Assembly: GCA_022793795.1 (NCBI GenBank)
Contig: JAAWDM010000032.1
Location: 1 to 64,000 of the forward strand
Direction of reading: 5' to 3'
Length of the DNA: 64,000 bases
Source: Bacillota bacterium
GTDB lineage: Bacteria > Bacillota > Clostridia > Peptostreptococcales > Anaerovoracaceae
Below the pieces are notes generated by a model. That model did not search any database and was not told the origin of the DNA. It worked only from the letters and a program-made list of their open reading frames with translations. How positions within the stretch are numbered: position 1 is the stretch's first letter; every line of letters begins with the position of its first letter. Below, in pieces: positions 10,690 through 21,338 of the stretch. The position numbers and the translations under genes are program-made.

Positions 10690-11976
10690 ATGGCCAAAGA
10701 ATGTATAAACTGTGGGAAAAAAATCGCCTTTTGGGATGATGCATATAGACTACCTCATGTAGACGTGTGGTTTTGTAAGGACTGTATGGAAGGACCGAAA
10801 AAGATTATCGATGAAGTGAAGAATGTGGTCACCGAAACTTATCTGGAAACCTTAAAGTCCGAACTGGCTGAAAAGCTGGAAAGGTGCAAGGTATCGGAAT
10901 CCTCTAAAAAAATGATTCAGGATGAATTTCGCTATATGGAAAACGAATTCCTATGCGGTGAATCTATTACTACCATGGTAAAGCGGTTTCCGGCAGATTT
11001 TGAAGAAGGAGCCGACGCTGTGGCCAGTGCAGGCCGTAAGGCTTCTGGTGGCTATAAGGAAGTAAACTCTTATGTGATAACAGAAGGAGATGTAAAGGTT
11101 GTCACCTTTGTGTTTGAGACTTACTATTTTCGCTCTGGTTCCTATGCCAGTCTGACTGTGACTTTGACTCACTTCCAAGGTGTTTGTACGGTAGCAGCCA
11201 TAGGCTCTGGCGGTGGAGAAGGTCTTCTCAATATAAGCTGGGGCGCAGAGGGAGATTATGTAAAGGCCTTTTGGAAAGAACTACAGAGCGAAAACCCTGA
11301 ATTTGAACTGGAGGATGTGACAATCCAGGCCATTCGCAGCCGGTATCCTTCCAGGAAAGATGAAAAAGAAGGAAGAAAATCTATTGGCATCCTTGGAGGA
11401 ACCTTTGACCCCATCCACAACGGTCATATGGCTTTAGCTAAGGCAGCCATTGAGGAGGGACATCTCCGCAAGCTAATCGTCATGCCTGCCAAGGTACAGC
11501 CGTTTAAACTGGGCAGGGAAATTACAGAGGATGTTCATCGTTTGGCCATGTGCAAGTTGGCTTTTGAAGATATGCCGCGGATAGAGGTATCCGAATATGA
11601 ACTGAAAAACACCAGAATTTCTTATACTTATGAGACCCTGTCTGTTTTGAAAAGAAAGTATCCAGAAAGCGACTTATATTTTATCATGGGAACCGACAGT
11701 TTCTTGGAAATAGAGGGATGGCACAGAGGCATCGATCTTTTGGAAAATTTCTCTTTCATGGTCAGCGTCAGACCAGGGTATCGGGAAAGGGAACTGGACG
11801 ATAAGATCAGCTATTTTAAAGAGCGTTATCACACGGAGGTCAGGAAACTGACCAGCGAAATGCCGGATATCTCCTCCACCAAGCTGAAAGTCTGGCAGAA
11901 TCAGGGACTGGATATTTCACATATGGTTCCGGAAAAGGTAGAAAGGTATATCCATGAACATAACCTCTATCTATGA
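10690..11976 (+). CDS. nadD: Zinc-ribbon + DUF6054-like domain fused to nicotinate-nucleotide adenylyltransferase
   Basis: N-term CINCGKK...CKDCM; middle FVFETYYFRSGSYASLTVTL...IGSGGGEGLLNISWGAEGDY (DUF6054-like); C-term SIGILGGTFDPIHNGHM...GTDSFLEIEGWHR...ISSTKLK typical of NadD. Confidence 0.88.
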   Translation: MAKECINCGKKIAFWDDAYRLPHVDVWFCKDCMEGPKKIIDEVKNVVTETYLETLKSELAEKLERCKVSESSKKMIQDEFRYMENEFLCGESITTMVKRFPADFEEGADAVASAGRKASGGYKEVNSYVITEGDVKVVTFVFETYYFRSGSYASLTVTLTHFQGVCTVAAIGSGGGEGLLNISWGAEGDYVKAFWKELQSENPEFELEDVTIQAIRSRYPSRKDEKEGRKSIGILGGTFDPIHNGHMALAKAAIEEGHLRKLIVMPAKVQPFKLGREITEDVHRLAMCKLAFEDMPRIEVSEYELKNTRISYTYETLSVLKRKYPESDLYFIMGTDSFLEIEGWHRGIDLLENFSFMVSVRPGYRERELDDKISYFKERYHTEVRKLTSEMPDISSTKLKVWQNQGLDISHMVPEKVERYIHEHNLYL

Positions 11977-12523
11977 ATATATTGAAAAGAATCTTTCAGA
12001 AAAGCGAAAGGTTCATACAGAGGGTGTGCGACAGACAGCCATAAAACTGGCTGAAAGATACGGCTGTGATGTGGATAAGGCGGAACTGGCTGCCTTGTGT
12101 CACGACTTATATCGGAATCTATCCAAGGAAACTGCCAACGACTATGTGAGGCAGATGGGCCTGCCAGAGAGATATCTGGATAATATCAACTTGTCTCATG
12201 GGAAAATTGCCGCGTGGATAATGAAGCGGGATATGGGGATTGAGGATGAAGATGTTCTCAATGCGGTAGAATTTCATACTACGGGACGTTATGGAATGTC
12301 TCTTTTGGAAAAGATTCTCTATATTGCCGACGGCATTGAGCCAGGCCGCGACTATCCGGGTGTGGATGAATTGAGAAAATTGGCCTTTCAGGATTTGGAT
12401 GCGACATGTCTTTTAGCATTGAATCATTCCGTTGCCTTCGTGCAGAGCAAGGGAGAATATTTAGATCAGGATACAATGTACGCAAAAGCGTATTTTGAAG
12501 AGCGAATAGAGAAAAAGGAGTGA
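11954..12523 (+). CDS. yqeK: YqeK-like HD domain phosphohydrolase
   Basis: HTEGVRQTAIKLAERYG...LAALCHDLYRN; nadD-yqeK-rsfS context. Confidence 0.93.
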   Translation: MNITSIYEYIEKNLSEKRKVHTEGVRQTAIKLAERYGCDVDKAELAALCHDLYRNLSKETANDYVRQMGLPERYLDNINLSHGKIAAWIMKRDMGIEDEDVLNAVEFHTTGRYGMSLLEKILYIADGIEPGRDYPGVDELRKLAFQDLDATCLLALNHSVAFVQSKGEYLDQDTMYAKAYFEERIEKKE

Positions 12524-12527
12524 CAGT

Positions 12528-12872
12528 ATGAACAGCAAAGAATATGCGTTGCTGGCAGGAAAAATTTTGTCAGATAAAAAGGGGCAGGATATCGTTATCA
12601 TCGATATCGGTGAAAAAGCCTCGTTTGCAGATTATTTCGTCATCTGTGCAGGCACATCGGATCGTCAGATTCAAAGCCTGACCGATGATGTGGAGGAAGG
12701 TTTTGCAAAGGAAGGTCTGCTGGTAAAATCCATCGAAGGGAGACAGGGTTCCGGTTGGATTTTGATGGATTTTGGCGATGTGATTGTCAATCTGTTTACC
12801 AGAGAAATGAGAGATAGATACAGTATTGAAAAGGTTTGGGGAGATTGTAAGTTCATCGAATTGGAGGATTAG
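12528..12872 (+). CDS. rsfS: Ribosome silencing factor
   Basis: [26 protein letters not shown]...[20 protein letters not shown]. Confidence 0.96.
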   Translation: MNSKEYALLAGKILSDKKGQDIVIIDIGEKASFADYFVICAGTSDRQIQSLTDDVEEGFAKEGLLVKSIEGRQGSGWILMDFGDVIVNLFTREMRDRYSIEKVWGDCKFIELED

Positions 12873-12880
12873 TTATAAAA

Positions 12881-15361
12881 ATGAAAGAAAAGTATGAGTT
12901 TAAAGAGATTGAGCAAAAGTGGCAGAAATATTGGGAAGAAAATCAATGTTTTAAGACGGCAGAGGATGATTCCAAGGAAAAGTATTACTGTTTGGAGATG
13001 TTTCCCTATCCATCGGGAAAACTCCACATGGGTCATGTCCGGAATTATTCCATCGGCGACGTAATTGCCAGGTTTAAAAAGATGGATGGCTATAATGTGC
13101 TCCATCCTATGGGTTGGGATTCTTTCGGTCTTCCGGCTGAAAACGCTGCTATCAAGCACGGTATCCATCCGAGCAAGTGGACATGGGAAAACATTGCAGA
13201 GATGAGAAACCAGTTGAAACAGCTGGGGCTTTCCTATGATTGGGACAGAGAGGTGGCTACTTGCCATGAGGATTACTATAAGTGGATGCAGTGGATTTTC
13301 ATCCAGTTTTATAAGCGAGGCTTAGCCTATAAAAAGGAAAATCCGGTAAACTGGTGTCCAAGTTGTCAGACGGTGCTGGCCAATGAACAGGTGGTGGACG
13401 GATGCTGCGAGCGGTGTAAGTCTCCGGTAGGAAAGAAGAATCTATCCCAGTGGTATTTAAAGATTACCGACTATGCTGACAGACTGCTGGATAATTTGGA
13501 TAAGCTGGACGGATGGCCAAACAAGGTAAAGGTGATGCAGAAAAACTGGATTGGCCGTTCCACTGGTACAGAGGCGGATTTTGCCATCAAAGATGACGAC
13601 CGGAAGTTGACCGTGTTTACCACCAGATGCGACACTATATTCGGCACCAGCTATATGGTGCTGGCTCCTGAACATCCATATGTGCTCAGTTTAGTGGAGG
13701 GAACCGAGTATGAAAAGCCGGTAAAGGAATATATTGATAAAGTGCAGCACATGAGCGATATCGAAAGAACTTCTACCACCAACGAGAAAACTGGTGTGTT
13801 TATTGGAAGATATGCCATCAATCCACTGACCGGCGCCGACCTTCCTATCTATATTTCCGACTATGTACTCATGGATTACGGTACCGGCGCAGTTATGGGC
13901 GTACCTGCTCATGACCAGAGAGACTTTGACTTCGCCACCAAGTTTGGTCTGGATATCGTTCCCGTTGTAGACCCTGAAAATCCAGATATCGATCTCTATC
14001 ATCTGAAAGAAGCCTTTGTGGCGGAAGGCAAGATGATTAACTCCGGTGAGTTTAACGGTCTTCCTAACCAGGAAGCCATCGAAAAGATTTCTCAGCTTCT
14101 GGAGGAAAAGGGAATCGGAAAGAGAACTGTCAATTATAGATTGAGAGATTGGCTGATTTCCAGACAGAGATATTGGGGATGCCCAATTCCAATGGTTTAC
14201 TGTGAAGAGTGCGGATGGGTGCCAGAAGCAGAGGAAAATCTGCCGGTACTGCTGCCTACCGATGTGGAGTTTACTGGCAAGGGTGAATCTCCTTTGACCA
14301 CTTCTAAGGTGTTCTCCCATGCAGTATGTCCAAAATGTGGAAAAACTGCCAGAAGAGAGATGGATACCATGGATACTTTCCTGGATTCCTCCTGGTATTT
14401 CCTGCGCTATTGCGATCCGAAAAACAGCAAGGCGCCGTTTGATGTGGCTAAGGTCAATTACTGGTTTGATGCCAATGGCGTAGATCAGTATATCGGCGGT
14501 GTAGAACACGCCATTCTCCATCTTATGTATGCTCGTTTCTTCCAGATGGCTCTTTATGATATGGGGCTTACCCCAATCGATGAACCTTTTGAAAATCTGT
14601 TGACACAGGGTATGGTGAACAAAGATGGAAAGAAGATGAGCAAATCTCTGGGTAATGTGGTAAGTCCAGAGGAAATCATTGAAAAGTACGGAGCAGATAC
14701 AGCCAGACTGTTTATTCTGTTTGCAGCGCCGCCAGAAAGAGAGTTGGATTGGTCCGATTCCGGCGTGGAAGGCAGCTACCGCTTCTTAAACCGTGTATAT
14801 AGACTGGTCTATGAATTCAGCGCCAAATATGCAGAAGCCCCGTCTGCATTTGAGATAAAAACTGCTGCCGACAAGTCACTGAACTATATGCTTAACGCAG
14901 CCATTAAGAAGGTTAGCGAGGATGTGGGCGGACGGTTCAGCTTCAATACGGCTATCAGTTCCATCATGGAATTGGTCAATGAGATGTATAAATATAAGGA
15001 ACAGCCTGAAATCAATGTAGGTCTGCTGGCCAAGGCAGTCAAGAATTTGATTTTGATTCTTTCCCCATTTACACCGCATATCTGTGAAGAAATGTGGCAG
15101 CATATTGGAGAGAAAGATTCCCTTACCACCATGGCATGGCCGGAATACGATGAAGATGCACTGGTAAAGGACGAGGTGGAAATCGTCGTTCAAATCAACG
15201 GTAAGGTAAAAGAAAAGCTGATGGTAGCCAGCAACTTAGATAAAGAAGCATTAGAAAAGATAGCTATGGAGAACGAGACAATCCAGGCATTATTAGACGG
15301 AAAGACTGTCGTGAAGGTAATTGCAGTACCGAATCGACTGCTCAATATTGTAGTAAAATAG
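12881..15361 (+). CDS. leuS: Leucyl-tRNA synthetase
   Basis: [16 protein letters not shown] (HIGH), KMSKSLGN (KMSKS), 826 aa. Confidence 0.97.
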   Translation: MKEKYEFKEIEQKWQKYWEENQCFKTAEDDSKEKYYCLEMFPYPSGKLHMGHVRNYSIGDVIARFKKMDGYNVLHPMGWDSFGLPAENAAIKHGIHPSKWTWENIAEMRNQLKQLGLSYDWDREVATCHEDYYKWMQWIFIQFYKRGLAYKKENPVNWCPSCQTVLANEQVVDGCCERCKSPVGKKNLSQWYLKITDYADRLLDNLDKLDGWPNKVKVMQKNWIGRSTGTEADFAIKDDDRKLTVFTTRCDTIFGTSYMVLAPEHPYVLSLVEGTEYEKPVKEYIDKVQHMSDIERTSTTNEKTGVFIGRYAINPLTGADLPIYISDYVLMDYGTGAVMGVPAHDQRDFDFATKFGLDIVPVVDPENPDIDLYHLKEAFVAEGKMINSGEFNGLPNQEAIEKISQLLEEKGIGKRTVNYRLRDWLISRQRYWGCPIPMVYCEECGWVPEAEENLPVLLPTDVEFTGKGESPLTTSKVFSHAVCPKCGKTARREMDTMDTFLDSSWYFLRYCDPKNSKAPFDVAKVNYWFDANGVDQYIGGVEHAILHLMYARFFQMALYDMGLTPIDEPFENLLTQGMVNKDGKKMSKSLGNVVSPEEIIEKYGADTARLFILFAAPPERELDWSDSGVEGSYRFLNRVYRLVYEFSAKYAEAPSAFEIKTAADKSLNYMLNAAIKKVSEDVGGRFSFNTAISSIMELVNEMYKYKEQPEINVGLLAKAVKNLILILSPFTPHICEEMWQHIGEKDSLTTMAWPEYDEDALVKDEVEIVVQINGKVKEKLMVASNLDKEALEKIAMENETIQALLDGKTVVKVIAVPNRLLNIVVK

Positions 15362-15421
15362 AATACAACTGAACAATAAGCTTTGCTATCTTTTCATAAA
15401 AAAAGAAAAGGACGGATATTT

Positions 15422-17104
15422 ATGAAAAGAAGACAAACGAGAACAAAGAAGGAAACCTCACTGAAAGTCATTCCTATCGGGGGATTGAACGAAATCGGAA
15501 AGAATCTAACCCTATTGGAATATAAAGATGAGATTCTAATTGTGGACTGCGGAATGTCATTTCCTGATGACGAAATGTACGGAATTGATATCGTTATACC
15601 GGATTTCACCTATCTGATTAACAATCGGGAAAAGATTGTAGGTATGGTGCTGACCCACGGCCACGAGGATCATATCGGAGCAATTCCTTATTTGCTCAAA
15701 TATATCAATGTGCCAGTTTATGGCACTAGACTGACTCTGGGACTTGTAGAAAACAAGCTGAAGGAGCATCGCCTCGTTGGCGATCTTCGGGTCATTCATG
15801 CAGGTGAGAAGATTCAGCTAGGGTGTTTCAATGTGGAAGCCATTCGCACCACCCATTCTGTGGCTGATGCCCTGTGTCTGGCCATCGATACGCCGGCAGG
15901 CCTGGTGTTCCACTCCGGAGATTTTAAAATAGATTATACCCCTTTGGATGGAGAGCCCATCGATTTTAGTAAGCTGGCTTCTCTGGGAAAGAAGGGGGTC
16001 ACATTGATGCTGTGTGACAGCACCAATGCAATCAGACCTGGATTTACGGCCTCTGAACAGGTGGTAGGGCAGACCATTGAAAATATATTTAGAAAATGCA
16101 AGACCCGTATCATCATTGCAACCTTTTCTTCCAATGTCCATCGTGTGCAGAAGATTATCGAAAGCGCAGTGCAGGTGGGAAGAAAGGTGGCTGTATCAGG
16201 AAGAAGTATGGAAAATGTGGTAGCTCTGGCTATTGAACTGGGATATCTGGATATTCCAGCAGGAACCTTGGTGGATTTAAAGATGACCAGAAGTATTCCT
16301 GATGATAAATTGGTTATCATCACAACAGGAAGCCAGGGGGAACCCATGTCGGCTCTGACCAGAATCGCCAGCGGAGAGCATAAGGCGGTGAAGTTAAAGC
16401 CAGGGGATACAGTAATCCTTTCCTCTTCACCAATACCAGGAAATGAAAAGACCGTATCCAATGTTGTAAATAAACTCTTTGAAAAGGGTGCGGAGGTCAT
16501 CTACTCGGATATCGCAGATATTCATGTATCGGGACACGCTTGCCAAGAGGAATTGAAATTGCTTCATTCCTTATTAAAACCTAAATTTTTCATGCCGGTT
16601 CACGGGGAATATCGCCATTTAATTCAACACGCCAAGCTGGCAGAAAATCTAGGTATGAATCCGGAACGTATCTTTGTCCTTGAAAACGGCGATACCCTTC
16701 ATGTGAACAAGAGGAGCGCCTCAATGGAAAAGAGCCAGATTCCGGCAGAAGCCATTCTGGTAGATGGTTTGGGCGTAGGAGACGTGGGTAATATCGTTCT
16801 CCGCGACCGTAAAATGCTGTCTGAATCAGGCCTTATTATCGTGGTGGCGGCTATCGAGAAACAGAGTCGACAGGTGGTATCCGGTCCGGATATCATATCC
16901 AGAGGATTTGTCTATGTGAGAGAAAATGAGAGCCTCATCGAAGAGGCCAGACAAGTGGCCATGACGGCTTTGGACAAATGCTACGACAAGAACATTAAGG
17001 ATTGGAATACCATGAAATCCCAGGTAAGAGATTCTCTCAGTAGCTATATCTACGAAACCACCAAACGGAGCCCGATTATTCTACCGATTTTTTTGGAAGT
17101 ATAG
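15422..17104 (+). CDS. rnj: Ribonuclease J
   Basis: VIPIGGLNEIGKNLTLLEY, LTHGHEDHIGAIPYLL; internal ATG 15422 preferred over the ORF-track start 15383. Confidence 0.93.
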   Translation: MKRRQTRTKKETSLKVIPIGGLNEIGKNLTLLEYKDEILIVDCGMSFPDDEMYGIDIVIPDFTYLINNREKIVGMVLTHGHEDHIGAIPYLLKYINVPVYGTRLTLGLVENKLKEHRLVGDLRVIHAGEKIQLGCFNVEAIRTTHSVADALCLAIDTPAGLVFHSGDFKIDYTPLDGEPIDFSKLASLGKKGVTLMLCDSTNAIRPGFTASEQVVGQTIENIFRKCKTRIIIATFSSNVHRVQKIIESAVQVGRKVAVSGRSMENVVALAIELGYLDIPAGTLVDLKMTRSIPDDKLVIITTGSQGEPMSALTRIASGEHKAVKLKPGDTVILSSSPIPGNEKTVSNVVNKLFEKGAEVIYSDIADIHVSGHACQEELKLLHSLLKPKFFMPVHGEYRHLIQHAKLAENLGMNPERIFVLENGDTLHVNKRSASMEKSQIPAEAILVDGLGVGDVGNIVLRDRKMLSESGLIIVVAAIEKQSRQVVSGPDIISRGFVYVRENESLIEEARQVAMTALDKCYDKNIKDWNTMKSQVRDSLSSYIYETTKRSPIILPIFLEV

Positions 17105-17153
17105 AAAAAGCGTAGAGAAAAAGTGTTTTGCAAAGTGAAAAAGGAGTAGAAAG

Positions 17154-17516
17154 ATGAACGTATATGACGGGGCCCACAATCTGGCCCAGGCGGTAAAGGA
17201 ATCAGAAGAATTTAAGCGATATGACAGTTTAAAAAAGCAACTGGATGGAAATCCGGAGCTGAGCAAAATGCTAAAGGATTTTCAGGCGAAACAGTTTGAA
17301 GTTCAGGCCAAGCAGATGATGGGAGAGCAGCCAGGAGCAGAATATATGGAGCAGATACAGCAGCTCTATGCCATTATGATGCGTGATCCTCTGGCCATGC
17401 AGTATTTAGAAGCACAGATGCGTTTTTCTCTGATGATGAACGACGTATATAAGATCATCGGAGATGCCATTGGTGTTACCGGAGATTTGATGGGGATGGC
17501 CGGCGGCGCGGAGTAA
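17154..17516 (+). CDS. YlbF/YmcA family protein
   Basis: MNVYDGAHNLAQAVKESEEFKRYDSLKKQLDGNPELSKMLKDF helical pattern. Confidence 0.85.
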   Translation: MNVYDGAHNLAQAVKESEEFKRYDSLKKQLDGNPELSKMLKDFQAKQFEVQAKQMMGEQPGAEYMEQIQQLYAIMMRDPLAMQYLEAQMRFSLMMNDVYKIIGDAIGVTGDLMGMAGGAE

Positions 17517-17523
17517 TTTTTAC

Positions 17524-17552
17524 TTGGCAATGTGGGCAAGATTTGGTATACT
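17524..17552 (+). promoter_or_regulatory. Sigma-A promoter upstream of efp
   Basis: TTGGCA-N17-TATACT. Confidence 0.65.
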
Positions 17553-17632
17553 ATACTATATTTATGTTATTAGGCCTGCTTTTCCTCGAAGGAGGGGCAG
17601 GTTACGTCAGATAAAAAGACAGGAGAGATAAA

Positions 17633-18193
17633 ATGATTTATGCAAGCGATTTTAGAAAAGGTATTACTTTTGAAATTAACGGAGAACCTCATGTGGTTCT
17701 GGACTTTCAACATGTAAAACCGGGTAAAGGCGCAGCCTTTGTGAGAACCAAGTATAAGAATATACTGACCGGCGCAACTAGAGAAGAAGCCTTCAATCCA
17801 GACGACAAGTTCCCGAAGGCTCATATTGAGACCAAGAAGATGCAGTATCTGTATAATGATGGAGAACTGTACTACTTCATGGACCCAGAATCCTTCGAGC
17901 AGGTTCCTCTGGCCTATGATCAGGTGGAGGAAGCCATCAAGTTCATGAGAGAAAACGATGAAGCCACCATTAAGTTCTATAAGGGCAATGCCTTCCTGGT
18001 GGAAGCAGATAACTTTGTCAACCTGAAGGTTGTAGAGACGGAGCCAGGCGTAAAAGGCAATACTGCTACCAACGTGACAAAGGCTGCCACAGTAGAGACT
18101 GGCGCTGTGGTACAGGTTCCTATCTTCATCGAAGAAGGCGAAATCATCCAGATTGATACTAGAAGCGGAGAATATTTAGGAAGAGCTAAATAA
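17633..18193 (+). CDS. efp: Elongation factor P
   Basis: [40 protein letters not shown]. Confidence 0.97.
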   Translation: MIYASDFRKGITFEINGEPHVVLDFQHVKPGKGAAFVRTKYKNILTGATREEAFNPDDKFPKAHIETKKMQYLYNDGELYYFMDPESFEQVPLAYDQVEEAIKFMRENDEATIKFYKGNAFLVEADNFVNLKVVETEPGVKGNTATNVTKAATVETGAVVQVPIFIEEGEIIQIDTRSGEYLGRAK

Positions 18194-18210
18194 ATAAAGG
18201 ATCGGGCATG

Positions 18211-18243
18211 AAGGGACGTAATTGAAAGTTGCGTCCCTTTTCG
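18211..18243 (+). terminator. Terminator after efp
   Basis: AAGGGACGTAA-ttgaaag-TTGCGTCCCTT hairpin then TTT. Confidence 0.7.
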
Positions 18244-18302
18244 AAATCGAAGTGAAAGACGCAGAAAAATATGGAGCAGGAAACGCAAAAGGGGAAAAGA
18301 TT

Positions 18303-19358
18303 ATGAGAAACGAAGGAAAACGTACCAGTAAAAAGCTGATTTTAATTGTGGTGATTTTACTGATTATCGCCATCGCCTGCGGCAGCATTGCCATCTATGC
18401 TTCTAACATTGGAAAACCGTTCAATGAGAAGGATACACAGATGGTAAGCGTTGTCATCGAGCCAGGTTCCACCACCATAGATATCGGTAATGCGCTGGTG
18501 GAAAAGGGGATTATCGCAGGGGCCGACCAATTTAAGTTGTGGTCGAGGATGAAGAAATACGACAGCCAGTATAAGGCGGGTACCTATTCGTTGTCGCCTT
18601 CCATGTCCTTTGAGCAGATTGCCGAGATTTTAGTAGGAGGTAAGGTGGATACCTTCAGCTTTACCATACCAGAGGGATATACCATAAAGCAGGTAGCCAA
18701 GACTTTAGGGGAGCAAGGTTTTGATGAAAAGAGATTCTTAGAACTGGCGGGAGGAAAGGATTTTGATGAGGAATTTCCGTTCCTGAAAGGGGCTCAGGAT
18801 AACGAAAATCATCTGGAAGGATATTTACTGCCAAATACATACACGTTGGCAGCTGGTTCTGATGAAGAAGACATTATACGGGTGATGCTCAGCCAGTTTG
18901 AGAAGGATGTTCTGCCCCTTTACGACCAGGCCGGCGATTCAGGGCGGTCTCTGAACGACTATATCATCGCAGCTTCCATCATCGAACGGGAAGCCATGAT
19001 GGATGAGGAGCGTCCCCTGGTAGCCAGCGTCATCTATAACAGGCTCAAATTGGAGATGCCTTTACAGATGTGTTCCACTGTACAGTATATTTTAGGGGAG
19101 CCAAAGGCTGTGCTTTCCAATGCAGATACCCAGATTGAATCTCCATATAACACTTATCTCAATCCAGGACTGCCGCCAGGACCGATTTGTTCCCCAGGGG
19201 TGGCATCGATTGATGCAGCTATGAATCCGGCTGAGACTGATTACTTGTATTTCGTTCTCAGTGAAAAGCTGGATGGCACCTCAAATTTCTCCTCTGATTA
19301 TAATCAGTTTTTGAGAGATAAAGACGCTTATTACCGCGCTTATGAGGCGGCAAATTAG
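18303..19358 (+). CDS. mltG: Endolytic transglycosylase MltG
   Basis: TM helix, then SVVIEPGSTTIDIGNALVEKGII, IIEREAMMDEERPLVASVIYNRL; start at ATG 18303. Confidence 0.93.
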   Translation: MRNEGKRTSKKLILIVVILLIIAIACGSIAIYASNIGKPFNEKDTQMVSVVIEPGSTTIDIGNALVEKGIIAGADQFKLWSRMKKYDSQYKAGTYSLSPSMSFEQIAEILVGGKVDTFSFTIPEGYTIKQVAKTLGEQGFDEKRFLELAGGKDFDEEFPFLKGAQDNENHLEGYLLPNTYTLAAGSDEEDIIRVMLSQFEKDVLPLYDQAGDSGRSLNDYIIAASIIEREAMMDEERPLVASVIYNRLKLEMPLQMCSTVQYILGEPKAVLSNADTQIESPYNTYLNPGLPPGPICSPGVASIDAAMNPAETDYLYFVLSEKLDGTSNFSSDYNQFLRDKDAYYRAYEAAN

Positions 19359-19369
19359 ACGGTTAGGAA

Positions 19370-20044
19370 ATGACACCAATGGATAAGACCAAAAATATCA
19401 CCAATGAAAAGGTGACAGCATATATGACACAGTTTTATCAGCCAGCAGATGAAAGACTGATGGAACTGAGACTTTTAGCAGAGGCAGACCACGTTCCCAT
19501 CATTTTACGGGAGTCGGAGGATTTTTTAGGCGTGCTATTAAGCATGGTAAAACCTAAGCGGACCCTGGAAATCGGTACGGCGGTTGGCTATTCGGCAGCC
19601 TACTTTGCAGTAAAAACCGGCGGGCAGGTGGTAACCATCGAAAAGGATGAAGGGATGTATCAGGTTGCTTGTGAGAATGTGAGGAAACTGAAACTTACCA
19701 ATCAAATTCGTCTGATGCTTGGGGATGGGTCAGAAGCCATCACAGCCCTTGAGGCAGAGGGCGCCCCTCCCTTTGACTTCATCTTTATCGATGCTGCCAA
19801 AAGTCATTACAAGCGATTTTTAGATGCTTCTATGGCCCTTGCAAGGGAAGAAACGGTGATTGTTTCGGACAACGTGCTTTTTGGAGCACGTGTGGCTTCG
19901 GATGAATATGACCCATCAGGAAAACATAAGACAAACATTCGCAGGATGCGGGAATATATCGATTATATTTATCATCACCCAAGGCTAGAAACCAGTGTGA
20001 TATCTTGCGGCGACGGCCTTGCCATCAGTAGGGTGAAGGAGTAA
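19370..20044 (+). CDS. SAM-dependent O-methyltransferase (TrmR/YrrM-like)
   Basis: TLEIGTAVGYSAAYFA and FDFIFIDAAKSHYKRF. Confidence 0.9.
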   Translation: MTPMDKTKNITNEKVTAYMTQFYQPADERLMELRLLAEADHVPIILRESEDFLGVLLSMVKPKRTLEIGTAVGYSAAYFAVKTGGQVVTIEKDEGMYQVACENVRKLKLTNQIRLMLGDGSEAITALEAEGAPPFDFIFIDAAKSHYKRFLDASMALAREETVIVSDNVLFGARVASDEYDPSGKHKTNIRRMREYIDYIYHHPRLETSVISCGDGLAISRVKE

Positions 20045-20053
20045 AATAAAAAC

Positions 20054-21277
20054 ATGGAGAAGATGGAATTACTTGCCCCTGCTGGGGATTTGGAAAAACT
20101 GAAAATTGCGGTAATCTATGGCGCGGATGCAGTCTATTTTGGCGGCGAGACCTTCAGCCTTCGGGCTGGAGCCGGCAATATGACCCTAAAAGAGATGGCA
20201 GAGGGAATCGCCTTTGCCCATGACCATGGCGTGAAATGTTACCTTACTATCAATATATTTGCTCATAACGAAGACATTGAGCCTCTTGATGATTATCTTC
20301 ATCAAGTAAAGACACTGGGACTTGATGGATTCATAGTCAGCGATCCGGGTATTGTGGATATGGTAAAGGAAATCATTCCAGATGGGGAAATTCACTTAAG
20401 CACCCAGGCCAATATGACCAATTACCGAACTGCCAACTTCTGGTATAAGATGGGCATAAAGCGGATTGTCCTTGCTAGAGAACTGACCTTTGATGAAATC
20501 AAACGGCTTCGAAGAGAAATTCCAGAGGATATGGAACTGGAAACCTTTGTTCATGGCGCCATGTGTATTTCTTATTCGGGAAGGTGCCTTCTCAGCAATT
20601 TTATGATAGAGCGGGACGCCAATCGGGGCATGTGTGCCCATCCTTGCAGATGGAAGTATGCGCTGGTGGAGGAGCAGAGACCGGGAGAATATTATCCTGT
20701 AGAAGAGGATGGAAGAGGAACCTATATTATGAATTCCAGGGACTTGTGTATGATTGAGCACATTCCCGATTTGGCGGCGGCAGGAATTACTTCCGCAAAA
20801 ATTGAAGGAAGAATGAAAAGCATCTTTTATGTGGCCACCTTGGTATCCGCTTACCGCAAAGCCATCGATGCCTATTATGAAAATCCAGAGAACTACAAGT
20901 TCCAGGAAGCATGGATGGAAGAGTTGAAAAAGGCCAGTCATCGGGAATTTACAACAGGGTTTTACTATCAGCAGCCTACCAATCTGGATCAAAATTATCA
21001 GACCAGTGCATATACCAGAGAATATTCCTTTACAGGTCTGGTAAAAGAATATGATAGTTCCACCGGCATTGCTGTAGTGGAGCAGCGGAATAAGATGGTG
21101 GTGGGAGACGAGATTGAAGTCATGGGCCCAGGGGTTCCTTATTTTACACAGATTTTGGAGGAGATGCACGATGAGGAAGGAAACCCTATAGAGGCAGCGC
21201 CTCATCCACAGCAGATTCTCAAAATAAAAATGAAGCAGCCAGTAAAGCCATACTATATGCTTCGAAAAAAGGTTTGA
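20054..21277 (+). CDS. U32 family peptidase
   Basis: MELLAPAGDLEKLKIAVIYGADAVYFGG and HGAMCISYSGRCLLSN. Confidence 0.95.
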   Translation: MEKMELLAPAGDLEKLKIAVIYGADAVYFGGETFSLRAGAGNMTLKEMAEGIAFAHDHGVKCYLTINIFAHNEDIEPLDDYLHQVKTLGLDGFIVSDPGIVDMVKEIIPDGEIHLSTQANMTNYRTANFWYKMGIKRIVLARELTFDEIKRLRREIPEDMELETFVHGAMCISYSGRCLLSNFMIERDANRGMCAHPCRWKYALVEEQRPGEYYPVEEDGRGTYIMNSRDLCMIEHIPDLAAAGITSAKIEGRMKSIFYVATLVSAYRKAIDAYYENPENYKFQEAWMEELKKASHREFTTGFYYQQPTNLDQNYQTSAYTREYSFTGLVKEYDSSTGIAVVEQRNKMVVGDEIEVMGPGVPYFTQILEEMHDEEGNPIEAAPHPQQILKIKMKQPVKPYYMLRKKV

Positions 21278-21338
21278 ATAGGAAATATCAATTTTGATAT
21301 TTCTAACATAAGATGATTCGAAAGGAGTAAAACGTTCT

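Noticed and set aside
13691-14521. 276-aa minus-strand ORF within leuS
   Set aside because: Antisense shadow of a well-supported LeuS reading frame.
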